Program-made: the position numbers and the translations under genes
The notes under the pieces: generated by a model
What the model saw: only the letters and a program-made list of their open reading frames with translations
Told to the model about the DNA's origin: nothing
Database searches by the model: none
Shown: positions 27,123 through 37,742 of the stretch, one piece after another
Layout: each line of letters begins with the position of its first letter
Numbering within the stretch: position 1 is the first letter of the stretch
From: Comamonadaceae bacterium
GTDB lineage: Bacteria; Pseudomonadota; Gammaproteobacteria; Burkholderiales; Burkholderiaceae_C
Length of the DNA: 45,363 bases
Reading direction: 5' to 3'
Assembly (NCBI GenBank): GCA_947447985.1
Contig: CANFLX010000020.1
Location: 1 to 45,363 of the forward strand

Positions 27123-30100
27123 TTATGCCAACAGTTGCGCGTGCATCTCCTGCACCGAAATCACGCCCAGCTCGTCCAGGTATTTCATGCCTTCCACCGC
27201 AGCCTCCGCACCCGCGATGGTGGTGAAGGTCGTAACCCGCGCCAGCAGCGCCGAGGTGCGAATGTGGCGTGAGTCAGCAATCGCGTTGCGCCGCTCCTCC
27301 ACGGTGTTGACCACCAAGGCAATTTCGTCGTTCTTGATCATGTCCACGACATGGGGGCGACCTTCCGTGACCTTGTTCACCGTGCGGCAGGCCACACCGG
27401 CCGTGGTGATCGCCAAGGCTGTGCCCTTGGTGGCCACCAGCTCAAAGCCCATGTCAGCGAGTTTGCGTGCCACCTCGACGGCGCGCGCTTTATCGCTTTG
27501 CTTGACCGAGATAAAGGCCCGGCCACTGCGCGGCAATTTCGTACCAGCGCCCAGCTGAGACTTCACAAAAGCCTCGCCAAAGGTCTTGCCCACGCCCATC
27601 ACCTCGCCCGTGGATTTCATCTCGGGTCCCAGAATCGTGTCCACGCCCGGGAATTTGACGAAGGGGAAGACGGCTTCCTTGACGCTGAAATACGGGGGCG
27701 TCACCTCTTTCGAGATCCCCTGCTGTGCCAGCGTTTGACCGACCATGCAGCGGGCCGCGACCTTGGCCAGTTGCACGCCAGTGGCCTTGCTGACAAAGGG
27801 CACGGTGCGGCTGGCGCGGGGGTTCACTTCGAGCACGTAAATCACGTCGCGCCCCTCCACGTTTTGAATCGCGAACTGGACGTTCATCAAACCCACCACG
27901 TTCAAGGCTTGGGCCATGGCGGCAGTCTGGCGCTTGATCTCGGTGACCGTTGCCGCACCCAGGCTGTAAGGGGGCAGCGAACAGGCCGAGTCGCCGCTGT
28001 GCACGCCAGCCTGCTCAATGTGCTCCATCACGCCGCCGATCCAGGTTGCGCCTGTGGCATCGCGAATGCAGTCCACATCGCACTCGATGGCGTCATTCAG
28101 AAAACGGTCCAGCAGCACGGGCGAATCGTGGCTGACCTTGACCGCCTCGCGCATGTAGCGCTCCAGATCGCGCTGCTCGTGCACGATCTCCATGGCACGC
28201 CCACCCAGCACATAGCTGGGGCGCACCACGAGCGGGTAGCCCAAGGCAGCGGCCTTTTCCAGCGCTTCGGGCTCGGTACGGGCTGTGGCGTTGGGGGGTT
28301 GGCGCAGTTCGAGTGCGTGCAACAGCTTCTGGAAACGTTCGCGGTCTTCCGCTGCGTCAATCATGTCGGGGCTGGTGCCGATGATGGGCACGCCATTGGC
28401 TTCCAGGTCCAAGGCCAGCTTCAAGGGGGTCTGACCGCCGTACTGCACGATCACGCCGACCGGCTTTTCTTTGTCCACAATCTCCAGCACGTCTTCCAGC
28501 GTCAAAGGCTCAAAGTACAGGCGGTCAGAGGTGTCGTAGTCGGTGGACACGGTCTCGGGGTTGCAGTTGACCATGATGGTCTCGTAACCGTCTTCGCGCA
28601 TGGCCAGAGCAGCGTGCACGCAGCAGTAGTCAAACTCGATACCCTGCCCGATGCGGTTGGGGCCGCCGCCGAGCACCATGATTTTTTTCTTGTTGGTGGG
28701 CGCTGCCTCGCACTCGGCGCCTTCGGCCTCATAGGTGGAATACATATACGCCGTGTGGGTGCCAAATTCCGCCGCACACGTGTCCACCCGTTTGTAGACC
28801 GGGCGCACACCCAGCGCTTTGCGCTTGTTGCGCACGGCGGTGTCGGTGGTCTTGAACTGGCGGGCCAGACGCCGGTCAGAAAAACCTTTTTGCTTCAAGC
28901 CGCGCAGCGTCTTGGCATCGAGCTTGTCCAAGGCAGTGCCGTTGGCAACATCGGGCAGCTGTTCGATTTCGAGCTCAATTTTTACAATCTGCTCGATCTG
29001 CACCAGAAACCATGGGTCGATTTTGGTCAGTGCAAACACCTCGTCCACGCTCATGCCCTGGGCAAATGCGTCACCCACGTACCAGATGCGCTCCGGGCCG
29101 GGTTGGCCCAGCTCTTTTTCCAGCACTTCGCGGTCCTGGGTTTTTTCGTTCATGCCGTCCACGCCCACTTCCAGGCCGCGCAGCGCTTTTTGGAAGGATT
29201 CCTGGAAGGTACGGCCCATGGCCATCACTTCGCCCACCGATTTCATTTGGGTGGTCAAGCGGCTGTCGGCTGCCGGGAATTTCTCAAAGGCAAAACGCGG
29301 AATCTTGGTGACCACGTAGTCAATGCTGGGCTCAAAACTCGCAGGCGTGGCGCCGCCCGTGATGTCATTGCGCAGCTCGTCCAAGGTAAAGCCGACCGCC
29401 AATTTGGCGGCGATCTTGGCAATCGGGAAGCCGGTGGCTTTGGACGCCAGCGCAGACGATCGCGACACCCGTGGATTCATCTCAATCACCACCATGCGGC
29501 CATCGACCGGGTTGATCGAAAACTGCACGTTCGAGCCGCCCGTGTCCACCCCAATTTCGCGCAGCACGGCCAGGCTGGCGTTGCGCAAAATTTGGTATTC
29601 CTTGTCGGTCAGGGTTTGCGCAGGAGCCACCGTAATGGAGTCTCCGGTGTGCACGCCCATGGGGTCCAGGTTTTCAATCGAGCACACGATGATGCAGTTG
29701 TCCGCCTTGTCGCGCACCACTTCCATCTCGTACTCTTTCCAACCCAGGAGCGACTCTTCAATCAGCAACTCGTTGGTGGGCGAGGCTTCCAGGCCGCGCT
29801 TGCAAATCGTCTCAAACTCTTCAGCGTTGTAGGCAATGCCGCCTCCAGTACCTCCGAGCGTAAAGCTGGGGCGGATGACAGTGGGGAAACCGAGCGACTT
29901 TTGCACGGCCCACGCCTCTTCCATGCTGTGGGCAATGCCCGAACGGGCGGAGCCCAGACCGATTTTGGTCATCGCGTCTTTGAACTTCAGGCGGTCTTCG
30001 GCTTTGTCGATGGCTTCGGGGGTCGCGCCAATCAATTCGACTTTGTATTTGTCCAGCACGCCCTGGTGCCACAAGTCCAGCGCGCAGTTCAGCGCGGTCT

Positions 30101-30377
30101 GGCCGCCCATGGTGGGCAGAATCGCATCCGGACGCTCTTTGGCAATGATTTTCTCCACCGTTTGCCAGGTGATGGGCTCGATGTAAGTCACATCGGCCGT
30201 GTCTGGGTCGGTCATGATCGTGGCAGGGTTGCTGTTGATCAAGATGACTTTGTAACCCTCTTCGCGCAAGGCCTTGCAAGCCTGCACACCCGAATAATCA
30301 AATTCGCAGGCCTGGCCAATGATGATGGGGCCGGCGCCTATGATCAAAATACTGTGAATGTCGCTGCGTTTTGGCAT
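27123..30377 (-). CDS. carB: Carbamoyl-phosphate synthase large subunit
   Basis: CarB makes carbamoyl phosphate from bicarbonate, ATP and the ammonia supplied by CarA, feeding arginine and pyrimidine synthesis. The 1084-residue product shows the two homologous ATP-grasp halves: [19 protein letters not shown] near the N-terminus and [19 protein letters not shown] near residue 573, each followed by ATP-grasp segments such as EMEVVRDK and [12 protein letters not shown]. The C-terminal MGS-like allosteric domain (about 940-1084) includes the ATKGTALAI and [14 protein letters not shown] segments. Length is close to E. coli (1073). It lies downstream of a LysE-type gene and carA. Confidence 0.98.
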   Translation of the reverse strand: MPKRSDIHSILIIGAGPIIIGQACEFDYSGVQACKALREEGYKVILINSNPATIMTDPDTADVTYIEPITWQTVEKIIAKERPDAILPTMGGQTALNCALDLWHQGVLDKYKVELIGATPEAIDKAEDRLKFKDAMTKIGLGSARSGIAHSMEEAWAVQKSLGFPTVIRPSFTLGGTGGGIAYNAEEFETICKRGLEASPTNELLIEESLLGWKEYEMEVVRDKADNCIIVCSIENLDPMGVHTGDSITVAPAQTLTDKEYQILRNASLAVLREIGVDTGGSNVQFSINPVDGRMVVIEMNPRVSRSSALASKATGFPIAKIAAKLAVGFTLDELRNDITGGATPASFEPSIDYVVTKIPRFAFEKFPAADSRLTTQMKSVGEVMAMGRTFQESFQKALRGLEVGVDGMNEKTQDREVLEKELGQPGPERIWYVGDAFAQGMSVDEVFALTKIDPWFLVQIEQIVKIELEIEQLPDVANGTALDKLDAKTLRGLKQKGFSDRRLARQFKTTDTAVRNKRKALGVRPVYKRVDTCAAEFGTHTAYMYSTYEAEGAECEAAPTNKKKIMVLGGGPNRIGQGIEFDYCCVHAALAMREDGYETIMVNCNPETVSTDYDTSDRLYFEPLTLEDVLEIVDKEKPVGVIVQYGGQTPLKLALDLEANGVPIIGTSPDMIDAAEDRERFQKLLHALELRQPPNATARTEPEALEKAAALGYPLVVRPSYVLGGRAMEIVHEQRDLERYMREAVKVSHDSPVLLDRFLNDAIECDVDCIRDATGATWIGGVMEHIEQAGVHSGDSACSLPPYSLGAATVTEIKRQTAAMAQALNVVGLMNVQFAIQNVEGRDVIYVLEVNPRASRTVPFVSKATGVQLAKVAARCMVGQTLAQQGISKEVTPPYFSVKEAVFPFVKFPGVDTILGPEMKSTGEVMGVGKTFGEAFVKSQLGAGTKLPRSGRAFISVKQSDKARAVEVARKLADMGFELVATKGTALAITTAGVACRTVNKVTEGRPHVVDMIKNDEIALVVNTVEERRNAIADSRHIRTSALLARVTTFTTIAGAEAAVEGMKYLDELGVISVQEMHAQLLA

Positions 30378-30466
30378 GTTGTTGACTGCTCTCTACTTTT
30401 TTGGAGGCCGCGCACCAGGCGCAACCACTGTTACTACTTCAAATCTATCGGCTTGCGCCCGTTGCC

Positions 30467-31123
30467 TCACGCCAAACTGGCGTTGGCCAACTTCAGCCCA
30501 AACCACACAAATACGCCACCTACCGCACTGGACAAGGCGGCAGACACTTTGCGCCGCGCTCTGAAGGTTTGCGCCAGGCGCGCACCCGCAAAAATCAGCA
30601 CCGACAAATACACGGCGCTGCAGGCCATAACGATGGCGCTCAATATCAGAAAAGGCACGACCGGCGTGGCGTAGCTGGGGTCAATGAACTGCACAAAAAA
30701 CGACAGCAAAAACAAGATCGCTTTCGGATTGAGCACGCTGACCACCAAAGCCCGTTGAAACGGTTGCGCCATGTGCGCTGGCAATGCCGCCACCGCATCG
30801 CTGCTTGGGTCGCGGGATTTCCATTTTTGAACCGCCGAACGCAGCAGTTGCAGGCCGACCCAGCTCAGATACGCTGCGCCCGCATACTTCACCACCATGA
30901 ACAAAGCGGGTGTGCTGCGCAGCAGGCCGGCGGCGCCCAGCCCCACCAGGGTGAGTAGCACCGTATCGCCCACAAAAACGCCGAGTGCGCCTTGGAAGCC
31001 GGCTTTCACGCCCCGCGCGGTCGCCACCGAGAGAATGAACAGCGAATTGGGACCCGGCAGCAAAATGATGCCAATCGCCCCGATCACGTAGGTCCACACA
31101 TCGGTCACGCCGTAAAAGCTCAT
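30467..31123 (-). CDS. LysE/RhtB-family amino acid exporter
   Basis: The 218-residue product is an inner-membrane exporter of the LysE/RhtB (LeuE) type with about six hydrophobic segments. The family signature is [25 protein letters not shown] at the first span, and the conserved [16 protein letters not shown] is in the middle. I chose the ATG at 31123 ([10 protein letters not shown]), which overlaps the carA stop by 4 bases; the frame extends upstream only into carA. The substrate is unknown. Position between carA and carB suggests co-expression with carbamoyl phosphate synthesis. Confidence 0.93.
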   Translation of the reverse strand: MSFYGVTDVWTYVIGAIGIILLPGPNSLFILSVATARGVKAGFQGALGVFVGDTVLLTLVGLGAAGLLRSTPALFMVVKYAGAAYLSWVGLQLLRSAVQKWKSRDPSSDAVAALPAHMAQPFQRALVVSVLNPKAILFLLSFFVQFIDPSYATPVVPFLILSAIVMACSAVYLSVLIFAGARLAQTFRARRKVSAALSSAVGGVFVWFGLKLANASLA

Positions 31124-32286
31124 GCGCGCGACTCCATCTCCCGGATAAAGCGGTCGAACAGGTAGCCAATGTCGTGCGGACCCGGAGACGCCTCCGGGTG
31201 GCCCTGAAAGCAAAACGCGGGTTTGTCGGTTCGCTCCAGACCTTGCAGCGTTCCATCGAACAAGCTCACATGCGTGGCGCGCAGATGGGAGGGCAAGGTC
31301 TTTTCATCGACCGCAAAACCGTGGTTCTGGCTGGTGATGCTGACACGCCCGCTGTCCAGGTCTTTGACGGGGTGATTCGCGCCGTGGTGACCAAACTTCA
31401 TTTTGAAGGTCTTCGCACCCGAGGCCAGGGCCATGATTTGATGCCCCAGACAGATGCCAAACACCGGCACGCCGGATTCGATCAAGGTCGCGGCCGCCGC
31501 AATGGCGTAGTCGCAGGGCTCGGGGTCGCCCGGGCCGTTGCTCAAGAAGATGCCGTTGGGCTGGAGCTTTTGCACCTCGGCGGCTGGCGTTTGGGCCGGA
31601 ACCACCGTCACTTTGCAGCCCCGTTCGCTGAGCATGCGCAAAATGTTCTTTTTGACGCCAAAGTCGTAGGCCACCACATGGAAACGCGGCGCGGTCTGCT
31701 GGCCGTAGCCTGCACCCAGCACCCATTCGGTTTCCGTCCAGGAATACGTGTTGGAGGACGTGACCACCTTGGCCAAGTCCAGGCCGGCCATGGAGGGCGC
31801 GCCCTTCGCGGCCGCCACGGCCTTGGCGATCAACTCCTGCGTCACCGTCTCACCAGGTGCCAAGGCCCAGATGCAACCGTTTTGGGCACCTTGCTCACGC
31901 AGTTGGCGCGTGAGTTGGCGGGTATCGATATTGGCAATGGCCACGGTGCCCGCGGATTGCAAATAGGCGCTCAGCGTTTGCGTGCTGCGGAAGTTGGACG
32001 CGACCAGGGGCAGGTCTTTGATGACCAAGCCTGCGGCGTGCACGGCACCGGATTCGACGTCCTCGGGATTGGTTCCGTAGTTGCCGATATGGGGATAGGT
32101 GAGCGTGACGATCTGCTGGCAATAGCTGGGGTCGGTCAGGATTTCCTGGTACCCGGTCATGGAGGTGTTAAACACCACCTCTCCGACCGTGGAGCCTGAG
32201 GCGCCGATGGAATTGCCAAGGTAGACCGTGCCGTCTGCGAGCGCCAGAATGGCGGGTGGGGTATGACCCTGAAGAGACAAAAGCAC
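31120..32286 (-). CDS. carA: Carbamoyl-phosphate synthase small subunit (glutaminase)
   Basis: CarA hydrolyses glutamine and passes ammonia to CarB. The N-terminal domain has [35 protein letters not shown], and the class I glutamine amidotransferase domain has the nucleophile cysteine in [10 protein letters not shown] and the His/Glu pair in [14 protein letters not shown] chose the GTG at 32286 (388 residues, starting VLLSLQG), because a GGAG ribosome site lies 6 bases upstream. The longer frame to a TTG at 32319 has no such site. The stop overlaps the exporter gene by 4 bases. Confidence 0.97.
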   Translation of the reverse strand: MLLSLQGHTPPAILALADGTVYLGNSIGASGSTVGEVVFNTSMTGYQEILTDPSYCQQIVTLTYPHIGNYGTNPEDVESGAVHAAGLVIKDLPLVASNFRSTQTLSAYLQSAGTVAIANIDTRQLTRQLREQGAQNGCIWALAPGETVTQELIAKAVAAAKGAPSMAGLDLAKVVTSSNTYSWTETEWVLGAGYGQQTAPRFHVVAYDFGVKKNILRMLSERGCKVTVVPAQTPAAEVQKLQPNGIFLSNGPGDPEPCDYAIAAAATLIESGVPVFGICLGHQIMALASGAKTFKMKFGHHGANHPVKDLDSGRVSITSQNHGFAVDEKTLPSHLRATHVSLFDGTLQGLERTDKPAFCFQGHPEASPGPHDIGYLFDRFIREMESRA

Positions 32287-32312
32287 TGGGTTCTCCGAAT
32301 GGGTTACGGGTA

Positions 32313-32386
32313 CGCCCAAGCGCGCTCAAGAGTCCATCTTGGCTGCTGTTGTTCGAAGGGGATTGGGCTTTTCGAGCGCTTGGGCG
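32313..32386 (-). repeat. Long-range inverted repeat in the carA leader
   Basis: CGCCCAAGCGC at 32313-32323 and GCGCTTGGGCG at 32376-32386 are a perfect 11-bp inverted repeat with a 52-base interior. In the predicted carA transcript they would form a large stem closing just before the ribosome site. A three-codon frame (Met-Asp-Ser-stop, 32337-32326 on the minus strand) lies inside it. A regulatory leader is possible. Confidence 0.55.
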
Positions 32387-32410
32387 GGCTGGTTTATTGG
32401 AAAGCCTACC

Positions 32411-32416
32411 ATTGTA
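32411..32416 (-). promoter_or_regulatory. Candidate -10 element for the carA operon
   Basis: TACAAT on the minus strand (five of six consensus bases) stands 18 bases after the stop of the upstream methyltransferase gene and would start a leader of about 118 bases before carA. No good -35 hexamer is visible at normal spacing, so activation may be needed or the call may be wrong. Confidence 0.4.
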
Positions 32417-32433
32417 ACCCAGCGAATTTGGGC

Positions 32434-33207
32434 CTAAGGTGTTCCAACGGCACTGGCGTGCAGACAAATGGCAGCCGCAGCGGCCACATTCAAGGACTCT
32501 TCGCCGCCGGGCTGGCCGATACGCACTTGCACCTGCGCGCGCTCCAAAAGGCTGGGCCGCACCCCCTGCCCTTCATGGCCCATGACCCAGGCACACGGGA
32601 CGGGCAAGCGCACTTCCTGGATCAATTGCCCCACATGCGAACTCGTTACCACCAAGGGCATCTTGAGGGCGTCTAACTCCGCTTCTAAACGGCCCTCATG
32701 CAAGAGCAGACCAAAGTGTGCCCCCATACCAGCGCGCAGCACCTTGGGCGACCACAGCGCAGCCGTTTCTTGCAGCGCGATGATTTGCTTGAAACCAAAG
32801 GCGGCCGCACTGCGCAGGATAGAGCCGACGTTGCCGGCGTCCTGTACCCGGTCCAACACAACGGTCGCCAGCGCCGGGGCGATGGCGGTCGTCGGCGGCA
32901 AGTCGAGCACAAAGCCCATTTGGGACGGCGACTCCAGGCCGCTAATCTCGGAAAACAATGCGTCGGGCACGACGACGTTTTTGGGTGCTGCATGTTCCCA
33001 GGTAGCGCCGTGTTGCGCCCAGAAGGACTGGGCAAATACCGCGATCGAGGGGCGCAGACCGCGCTGCAGTGCTGCGCTGCACAAATGATCTCCCTCGACC
33101 CAAAAGCGCCCCGTTTTGCGGTAAGCACTGTTGCTCTGGGCGAGTTTGCGCAGTTCCTTCAGCAAGGGGTTGTCGCGTGAGGCAATGGGATGCACGGTGC
33201 GTGTCAT
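32434..33207 (-). CDS. SpoU/TrmH-family RNA 2'-O-methyltransferase
   Basis: The 257-residue product has an N-terminal RNA-binding substrate domain (about 1-95, with [13 protein letters not shown]) and a C-terminal SPOUT knot domain. Motif 1 is [22 protein letters not shown], motif 2 [11 protein letters not shown], and motif 3 [19 protein letters not shown], which bind S-adenosylmethionine. It methylates a ribose in rRNA or tRNA; RlmB-like or TrmH-like specificity cannot be settled here. It overlaps rnhB by 4 bases and ends the long rpsB-to-rnhB block. Confidence 0.93.
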   Translation of the reverse strand: MTRTVHPIASRDNPLLKELRKLAQSNSAYRKTGRFWVEGDHLCSAALQRGLRPSIAVFAQSFWAQHGATWEHAAPKNVVVPDALFSEISGLESPSQMGFVLDLPPTTAIAPALATVVLDRVQDAGNVGSILRSAAAFGFKQIIALQETAALWSPKVLRAGMGAHFGLLLHEGRLEAELDALKMPLVVTSSHVGQLIQEVRLPVPCAWVMGHEGQGVRPSLLERAQVQVRIGQPGGEESLNVAAAAAICLHASAVGTP

Positions 33208-33812
33208 AGCAGATCGGTCACAGGTTTGAAGCTACGGCGGTGCTGCGGGCAGGGGCCATGCAGCCGCAATGCAGCCAAATGCTCGGCCGTGCCATAGCCC
33301 TTGTGCTGGTCAAAGCCGTACTGGGGAAACTGCTGGTGGTAGTCCTGGCACCACCGGTCACGGCTGACTTTGGCGAGGATGGATGCCGCCGAAATCGCCG
33401 GCACTTTGTCGTCGCCTTTGACGATGGCTTCGGCGCGAACGTCCAAGACCGGCAAGCGATTACCGTCCACCAGCACCAATTTGGGCGGCAAGCGCAGGCC
33501 CATCACGGCACGGCGCATGGCCAGCAGCGTGGCTTGCAAGATGTTCAAGGCATCAATTTCTTCGACACTGGCTTGCGCGATGGAGCAGCACAAGGCTTTG
33601 GCGCGGATCTCGTCAAACAAGGCCTCGCGGCGGCGCGGGCTGATTTTTTTGGAGTCGGCAAGCCCCACGATGGGTCTGCGGTCGTCCAGAATCACGGCCG
33701 CCGCCACTACCGGGCCGGCAAGCGGTCCGCGTCCAGCCTCGTCCACGCCAGCGATCAAGCCGCCGACGTCCCAGTCCAAACTGGTTTGAAACGCTTGGGG
33801 CGTCTTAGGCAT
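33204..33812 (-). CDS. rnhB: Ribonuclease HII
   Basis: RNase HII cleaves RNA in RNA-DNA hybrids, including single ribonucleotides in DNA. The 202-residue product has the catalytic Asp-Glu pair in [15 protein letters not shown], the third acidic residue in [11 protein letters not shown], and the fourth region [14 protein letters not shown] chose the ATG at 33812 (MPKTPQAF), which overlaps the lpxB stop by 8 bases; the frame reaching to 33932 runs antisense-like through lpxB in another frame. lpxB-rnhB is a conserved neighbour pair. Confidence 0.97.
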   Translation of the reverse strand: MPKTPQAFQTSLDWDVGGLIAGVDEAGRGPLAGPVVAAAVILDDRRPIVGLADSKKISPRRREALFDEIRAKALCCSIAQASVEEIDALNILQATLLAMRRAVMGLRLPPKLVLVDGNRLPVLDVRAEAIVKGDDKVPAISAASILAKVSRDRWCQDYHQQFPQYGFDQHKGYGTAEHLAALRLHGPCPQHRRSFKPVTDLL

Positions 33813-34986
33813 GGAGCAGCCCTTCAATGGCGTGGGTCGCCAACTTCGCGGTATCGCGGTGCAGCGTGTCATGCAAGACGGTGAATCGCGCCTCCAGCGT
33901 CCGAATTTTTTCGGGGTGCTGGTGTTTGGCATCCAACACCTCGGTGACTGCCTGGCTCAATGCACCGGCAGTAGCGGCCTCCTGCAAAAACTCTGGGACG
34001 ACAAAGTCTTCACACAAAATATTGGGCAAGCCCACCCAGGGCTGCAAGCGCTTGCCCCGCACCATGCGCCAGGACAAGGCCGACATGCGGTACGCGATCA
34101 CCATCGGACGCTTGAACAGCGCAGCCTCCAGCGTTGCGGTGCCACTGGCGATGAGCGTGACATCGCAGGCGGCGAGCACCGTGTGGGATTGGCCCGTCAC
34201 CAATTGGACAAGGTGCGCCATGCCGCTGCGCCGCGCCGCAGCCTCGATCTGGGATTGCAGACCTGGCACAGCAGGGACCACAAATTTGACGTCGGGTCGG
34301 CTGGCATGGATGCGCGCTGCCGCTTCAAAAAACCGCAGCGCGAGGTGTTTGATTTCAGACTTGCGGCTACCGGGCAGAAGCGCCACCACGTCATCGTCCT
34401 GCGCCAGCCCCAGGGCCTGACGGGCCGCGGCACGGTCGGGGACTTTGGGAATGACATGGGCCAAGGGGTGTCCCACATAGGTCGCTGCAATTCCGTGTTG
34501 TGCCAAAAGTGCAGGCTCAAAGGGGAAAATACACAGCACATGGTCGGCGCTGCGGCGAATGGCCTCGAGCCGGTGTGCACGCCAAGCCCATACCGAGGGG
34601 CAGACAAAGTGCACCGTCTTGATGCCTTGCTGGCGCAAATTTTCTTCCAACTGCAAATTGAAATCCGGCGCGTCCACGCCAATAAAAAGCGCGGGCTTTT
34701 CTACGGTGAGTCGTTGCAGGAGTTGCCTGCGGATGCCCACAATTTCGCGGTACCGCAGCAGAACATCCAATCCAAAACCATGGACCGACAATTTTTCGTG
34801 CAGCCACCAGGCCTCAAATCCCTGCGCCGCCATGCGCGGGCCACCAATCCCCGACGCCTTCAGCTCCGGCCAGCGATTGCGCATGGCCTCCAGCAACAGG
34901 CCTGCCAGCAAATCACCCGAGGTCTCGCCCGCCACCATCGCCACGCGGGGCGACGCATGCGCCTGCGAAGGACGCGATGGGGTCAA
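33805..34986 (-). CDS. lpxB: Lipid-A-disaccharide synthase
   Basis: LpxB joins UDP-2,3-diacylglucosamine and lipid X to form the lipid A disaccharide backbone at the inner membrane. The 393-residue product starts near [17 protein letters not shown] and has the GT-B folds typical of family GT19: [59 protein letters not shown] and [18 protein letters not shown]. The start is a TTG at 34986 that overlaps the lpxA stop (TTGA), the only start that keeps the family N-terminus. Confidence 0.97.
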   Translation of the reverse strand: MTPSRPSQAHASPRVAMVAGETSGDLLAGLLLEAMRNRWPELKASGIGGPRMAAQGFEAWWLHEKLSVHGFGLDVLLRYREIVGIRRQLLQRLTVEKPALFIGVDAPDFNLQLEENLRQQGIKTVHFVCPSVWAWRAHRLEAIRRSADHVLCIFPFEPALLAQHGIAATYVGHPLAHVIPKVPDRAAARQALGLAQDDDVVALLPGSRKSEIKHLALRFFEAAARIHASRPDVKFVVPAVPGLQSQIEAAARRSGMAHLVQLVTGQSHTVLAACDVTLIASGTATLEAALFKRPMVIAYRMSALSWRMVRGKRLQPWVGLPNILCEDFVVPEFLQEAATAGALSQAVTEVLDAKHQHPEKIRTLEARFTVLHDTLHRDTAKLATHAIEGLLHA

Positions 34987-35777
34987 CGCACAATGCCTCG
35001 CTGAGGCGAGGTGTGGCGCAAAAACTCCGTCATCATCTCGACGTCCGGTGCGGTTTCGGGTTGTGTGGCGGGCAATTGGGCGATCTGTGCCTGCGCCCGC
35101 TCCAGCGTGAGGTCTTCACGGTACAAGGCTTTGTGCATGGCCTTCACGCCCGCGATGCGCTCGGCAGAAAACCCCCGGCGGCGAAGACCTTCAAAATTCA
35201 TGGAGCGTGCGGCTGCCGGTTGCCCTTGGCACATCACGAAAGGCGGGAGGTCGGCAAACAGCAAGGAACACATGGCCGTCATGCTGTGTGCGCCCAGGCG
35301 TACAAATTGGTGTACCACCGTAAAGCCGCCCAAAATCACCCAATCGCCCACCACCACATGGCCTGCCAATTGGGAGTTGTTGGCAAAGATGGTGTGGTTT
35401 CCGACTTCGCAGTCATGCGCAAGGTGGACATAGGCCATGATCCAGTTGTCATTGCCGACTCGGGTAACGCCCTTGTCGCCCGGGGAGCCGATATTGAAGG
35501 TGCAAAACTCGCGGATGGTGTTGCGGTCACCGATCACGAGTTCGCAGGGCTCTCCAGCGTACTTCTTGTCCTGTGGAATCGCACCGAGCGAGTTGAATTG
35601 AAAAATCCGGTTGTCCCGCCCAATCGTGGTGTGACCCTCGATCACGCAATGCGCACCAATCGTGGTGCCTGCGCCGACTTTGACATGGGGGCCAATGACT
35701 GTGTACGGACCTACCGTGACCGATGGGTCCAACTCTGCGCCCGCCTCGATCACCGCCGTGGGATGAATCACCGCCAT
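34983..35777 (-). CDS. lpxA: UDP-N-acetylglucosamine acyltransferase
   Basis: LpxA adds the first 3-hydroxyacyl chain to UDP-GlcNAc in lipid A synthesis. The 264-residue product is a left-handed beta-helix built from hexapeptide repeats ([29 protein letters not shown] and so on). The catalytic histidine is in [14 protein letters not shown]-terminal helical domain (about 195-264) follows. I chose the ATG at 35777 (MAVIHPTAV), one base after the fabZ stop; the frame before it belongs to fabZ in another phase. Confidence 0.98.
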   Translation of the reverse strand: MAVIHPTAVIEAGAELDPSVTVGPYTVIGPHVKVGAGTTIGAHCVIEGHTTIGRDNRIFQFNSLGAIPQDKKYAGEPCELVIGDRNTIREFCTFNIGSPGDKGVTRVGNDNWIMAYVHLAHDCEVGNHTIFANNSQLAGHVVVGDWVILGGFTVVHQFVRLGAHSMTAMCSLLFADLPPFVMCQGQPAAARSMNFEGLRRRGFSAERIAGVKAMHKALYREDLTLERAQAQIAQLPATQPETAPDVEMMTEFLRHTSPQRGIVR

Positions 35778-35778
35778 C

Positions 35779-36228
35779 TCAGGCCCCTGCATCGATCGCG
35801 CGCATGGCGCAGGTGAGCTCGGCTTCGACAGCAGTTTCACCCGCGACGCTGGCGCGGGTCTTGAACTTGAAGATGCCAGCCTTCATGCGCAAGAGCTCCA
35901 CTTCCAGAATCAGCTGGTCGCCCGGCTCTACAGGGCGCTTGAAACGTGCACCGTCAATACCGGCAAAGTAATACACCGTCTCGTCGTTGGGCGAGGTGTC
36001 TAGCGCGTCGAAGGCCAGTAAAGCGGCAGCCTGGGCCAAGGCCTCAAGCATGAGCACACCGGGCATCACCGGCCGATGGGGGAAATGACCTTCAAAAAAC
36101 GGCTCGTTCATGGTGACGTTTTTAAGGGCCTTGATGGTCTTTCCCTTGTCGAGCTCCAGCACCCGGTCCACCAACAGAAAAGGATAGCGATGGGGCAGTT
36201 GCTTCAATATTTGATGGATGTTCATCAT
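35779..36228 (-). CDS. fabZ: 3-hydroxyacyl-ACP dehydratase FabZ
   Basis: FabZ removes water from 3-hydroxyacyl-ACP in fatty acid elongation and competes with LpxA/LpxD for the same acyl pool. The 149-residue product has the hot-dog fold: [12 protein letters not shown] near the N-terminus, the catalytic histidine in [23 protein letters not shown] and the glutamate in the following helix. Two in-frame ATG codons (36228 and 36225) begin the gene. It is flanked by lpxD and lpxA with gaps of 2 and 1 bases. Confidence 0.98.
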   Translation of the reverse strand: MMNIHQILKQLPHRYPFLLVDRVLELDKGKTIKALKNVTMNEPFFEGHFPHRPVMPGVLMLEALAQAAALLAFDALDTSPNDETVYYFAGIDGARFKRPVEPGDQLILEVELLRMKAGIFKFKTRASVAGETAVEAELTCAMRAIDAGA

Positions 36229-36230
36229 GA

Positions 36231-37223
36231 TCAGGTACCACTTTCTAATTTTTTGATGCGCTCACGCAAGGTATGCAATTGCTTCACTGTGGCGGCATTG
36301 CGCTCCCACGACGCGTTGTCATCCAAGGGGAAGAAACCAGTGTACTGCCCCGGATTTTTGATGGACTTGCTCACCACCGTAGCGGCCGAGATATGCACAT
36401 GGTCCGCGATTTGCAAGTGACCCAAAACGATGGCGCCGCCACCAATCGTGCACTGGGCGCCAATCGTGGCGCTGCCCGCAATTCCCGCGCATCCGGCAAT
36501 CGCGGTGTTGCGGCCAATATGCACGTTGTGTCCTACCTGAATCAGGTTGTCCAGCTTGACGCCATCTTCAATGACCGTGTCTTGCAAGGCGCCACGGTCT
36601 ACACAGGTGTTGGCGCCAATTTCGACGTCATCGCCAATACGCACCGCGCCTAATTGTTCGATTTTTTCCCAGCGTTCACCGTTGGGCGCAAAGCCAAAGC
36701 CGTCTGCACCGATGACCACGCCGCTGTGCAAGAGACACCGCGCGCCGATGACACAGTCTTCGCCAACAGTCACACGCGAGCGGAGTTCGGTACCCGCGCC
36801 GATTTCAGCACCCCGCTCGATAACGCAAAGCGCGCCCACGCGGGCTGACGGATGCACTTTGGCCTCAGGGTCTACCACGGCAGAAGGATGAATGGCCTGC
36901 GCCGGACGTGGCCGCCCCTGGCCAAGATGCGCCCGCCAGAGCTGGGTCAGGCGGGCAAAGTACAAATAGGGCTGCTCAGCAACGATGCAACTGCCGCGTT
37001 GCAGCGCGAATTCTTGGAGCGCGGGCGCCACAATCACACATGCGGCTTTCGAGCCCGCCAGTTGTTGCTGGTACCTGGGGTTGCTGACGAAGCTGATGTC
37101 GCTAATTTTTGCAGACTCCAGCGGAGCCAGACCACGAATCACCTGCGCCGGATCGCCATGCAATTCGCCGCCCAATGCAGCGATGATGTCCGCGAGCCTT
37201 AGTTCAGACACGCTGGTGCCCAA
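36231..37223 (-). CDS. lpxD: UDP-3-O-acylglucosamine N-acyltransferase
   Basis: LpxD adds the second 3-hydroxyacyl chain, to the amino group, in lipid A synthesis. The 330-residue product has an N-terminal uridine-binding domain (about 1-105, with [12 protein letters not shown]) and a long left-handed beta-helix; the catalytic histidine region is [18 protein letters not shown]. The C-terminus is a helical coil ([19 protein letters not shown]). The frame starts at a TTG (37223); a GTG at 37211 ([10 protein letters not shown]) is an equally plausible start. Confidence 0.97.
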   Translation of the reverse strand: MGTSVSELRLADIIAALGGELHGDPAQVIRGLAPLESAKISDISFVSNPRYQQQLAGSKAACVIVAPALQEFALQRGSCIVAEQPYLYFARLTQLWRAHLGQGRPRPAQAIHPSAVVDPEAKVHPSARVGALCVIERGAEIGAGTELRSRVTVGEDCVIGARCLLHSGVVIGADGFGFAPNGERWEKIEQLGAVRIGDDVEIGANTCVDRGALQDTVIEDGVKLDNLIQVGHNVHIGRNTAIAGCAGIAGSATIGAQCTIGGGAIVLGHLQIADHVHISAATVVSKSIKNPGQYTGFFPLDDNASWERNAATVKQLHTLRERIKKLESGT

Positions 37224-37232
37224 CTCGCCAGA

Positions 37233-37742
37233 CTACTTCGCCCCTGCGTTAAGGATCTTGAGAACTTTGTCGGTGATGTCATGGCGGCTGTTGCTGTAAA
37301 CCACCTCTTGAATCACGAGGTCGTACTTCTCGTCTTCCGCCACCTTGCGCACTGCTTTATTCGCTTTTTCAAGGACTTGCTGCAACTCCTCGTTGCGCCG
37401 CCCGTTCATGTCCTCTTGGTATTCCCGTTGTTTGCGCTGAAAGTCGCGGGTCAGCTCGTTGCCTTCTCTTTGGCGGCTGGCACGCTGAGACTCGGTCAGC
37501 GTGGGCGCATCGCGCTCATACCTTTCGCTGAAATTTTTCAAGGCCATCTTCAAATCATCGAGTTCTTTGCCACGCTTTGAAAATTCTTGTTCCAGCTTGG
37601 CCTGGGCCGCCTTCGCAATCGCGGACTCAGACGTGATGCGCTGGGTGTTGATATAGCCAATTTTGGAGTCCTGTGCCATCGCTCCTTGGGTCAGACCCGC
37701 CAGCACAAGGGCCATGACAGCCCACATAGAAGTGATTTTCAT
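37233..37742 (-). CDS. skp: Periplasmic chaperone Skp/OmpH
   Basis: Skp is a trimeric periplasmic chaperone that holds unfolded outer membrane proteins on their way to BamA. The 169-residue product has a signal peptide ending near GAMAQ, a short strand (SKIGYINTQRI), and two long charged helices forming the jellyfish tentacles (about 38-125), then a C-terminal YDLVIQEVVYSNSRHDITDKVLKIL. The ATG overlaps the bamA stop by one base. It lies between bamA and lpxD as in most proteobacteria. Confidence 0.95.
   Translation of the reverse strand: MKITSMWAVMALVLAGLTQGAMAQDSKIGYINTQRITSESAIAKAAQAKLEQEFSKRGKELDDLKMALKNFSERYERDAPTLTESQRASRQREGNELTRDFQRKQREYQEDMNGRRNEELQQVLEKANKAVRKVAEDEKYDLVIQEVVYSNSRHDITDKVLKILNAGAK

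Noticed and set aside
27351..30674. Plus-strand open frame of 1107 codons opposite carB
   Set aside because: It is an antisense shadow of carB made by GC-rich codon bias. Its product is rich in His, Gln and Arg with no recognisable domain, and carB is certain.
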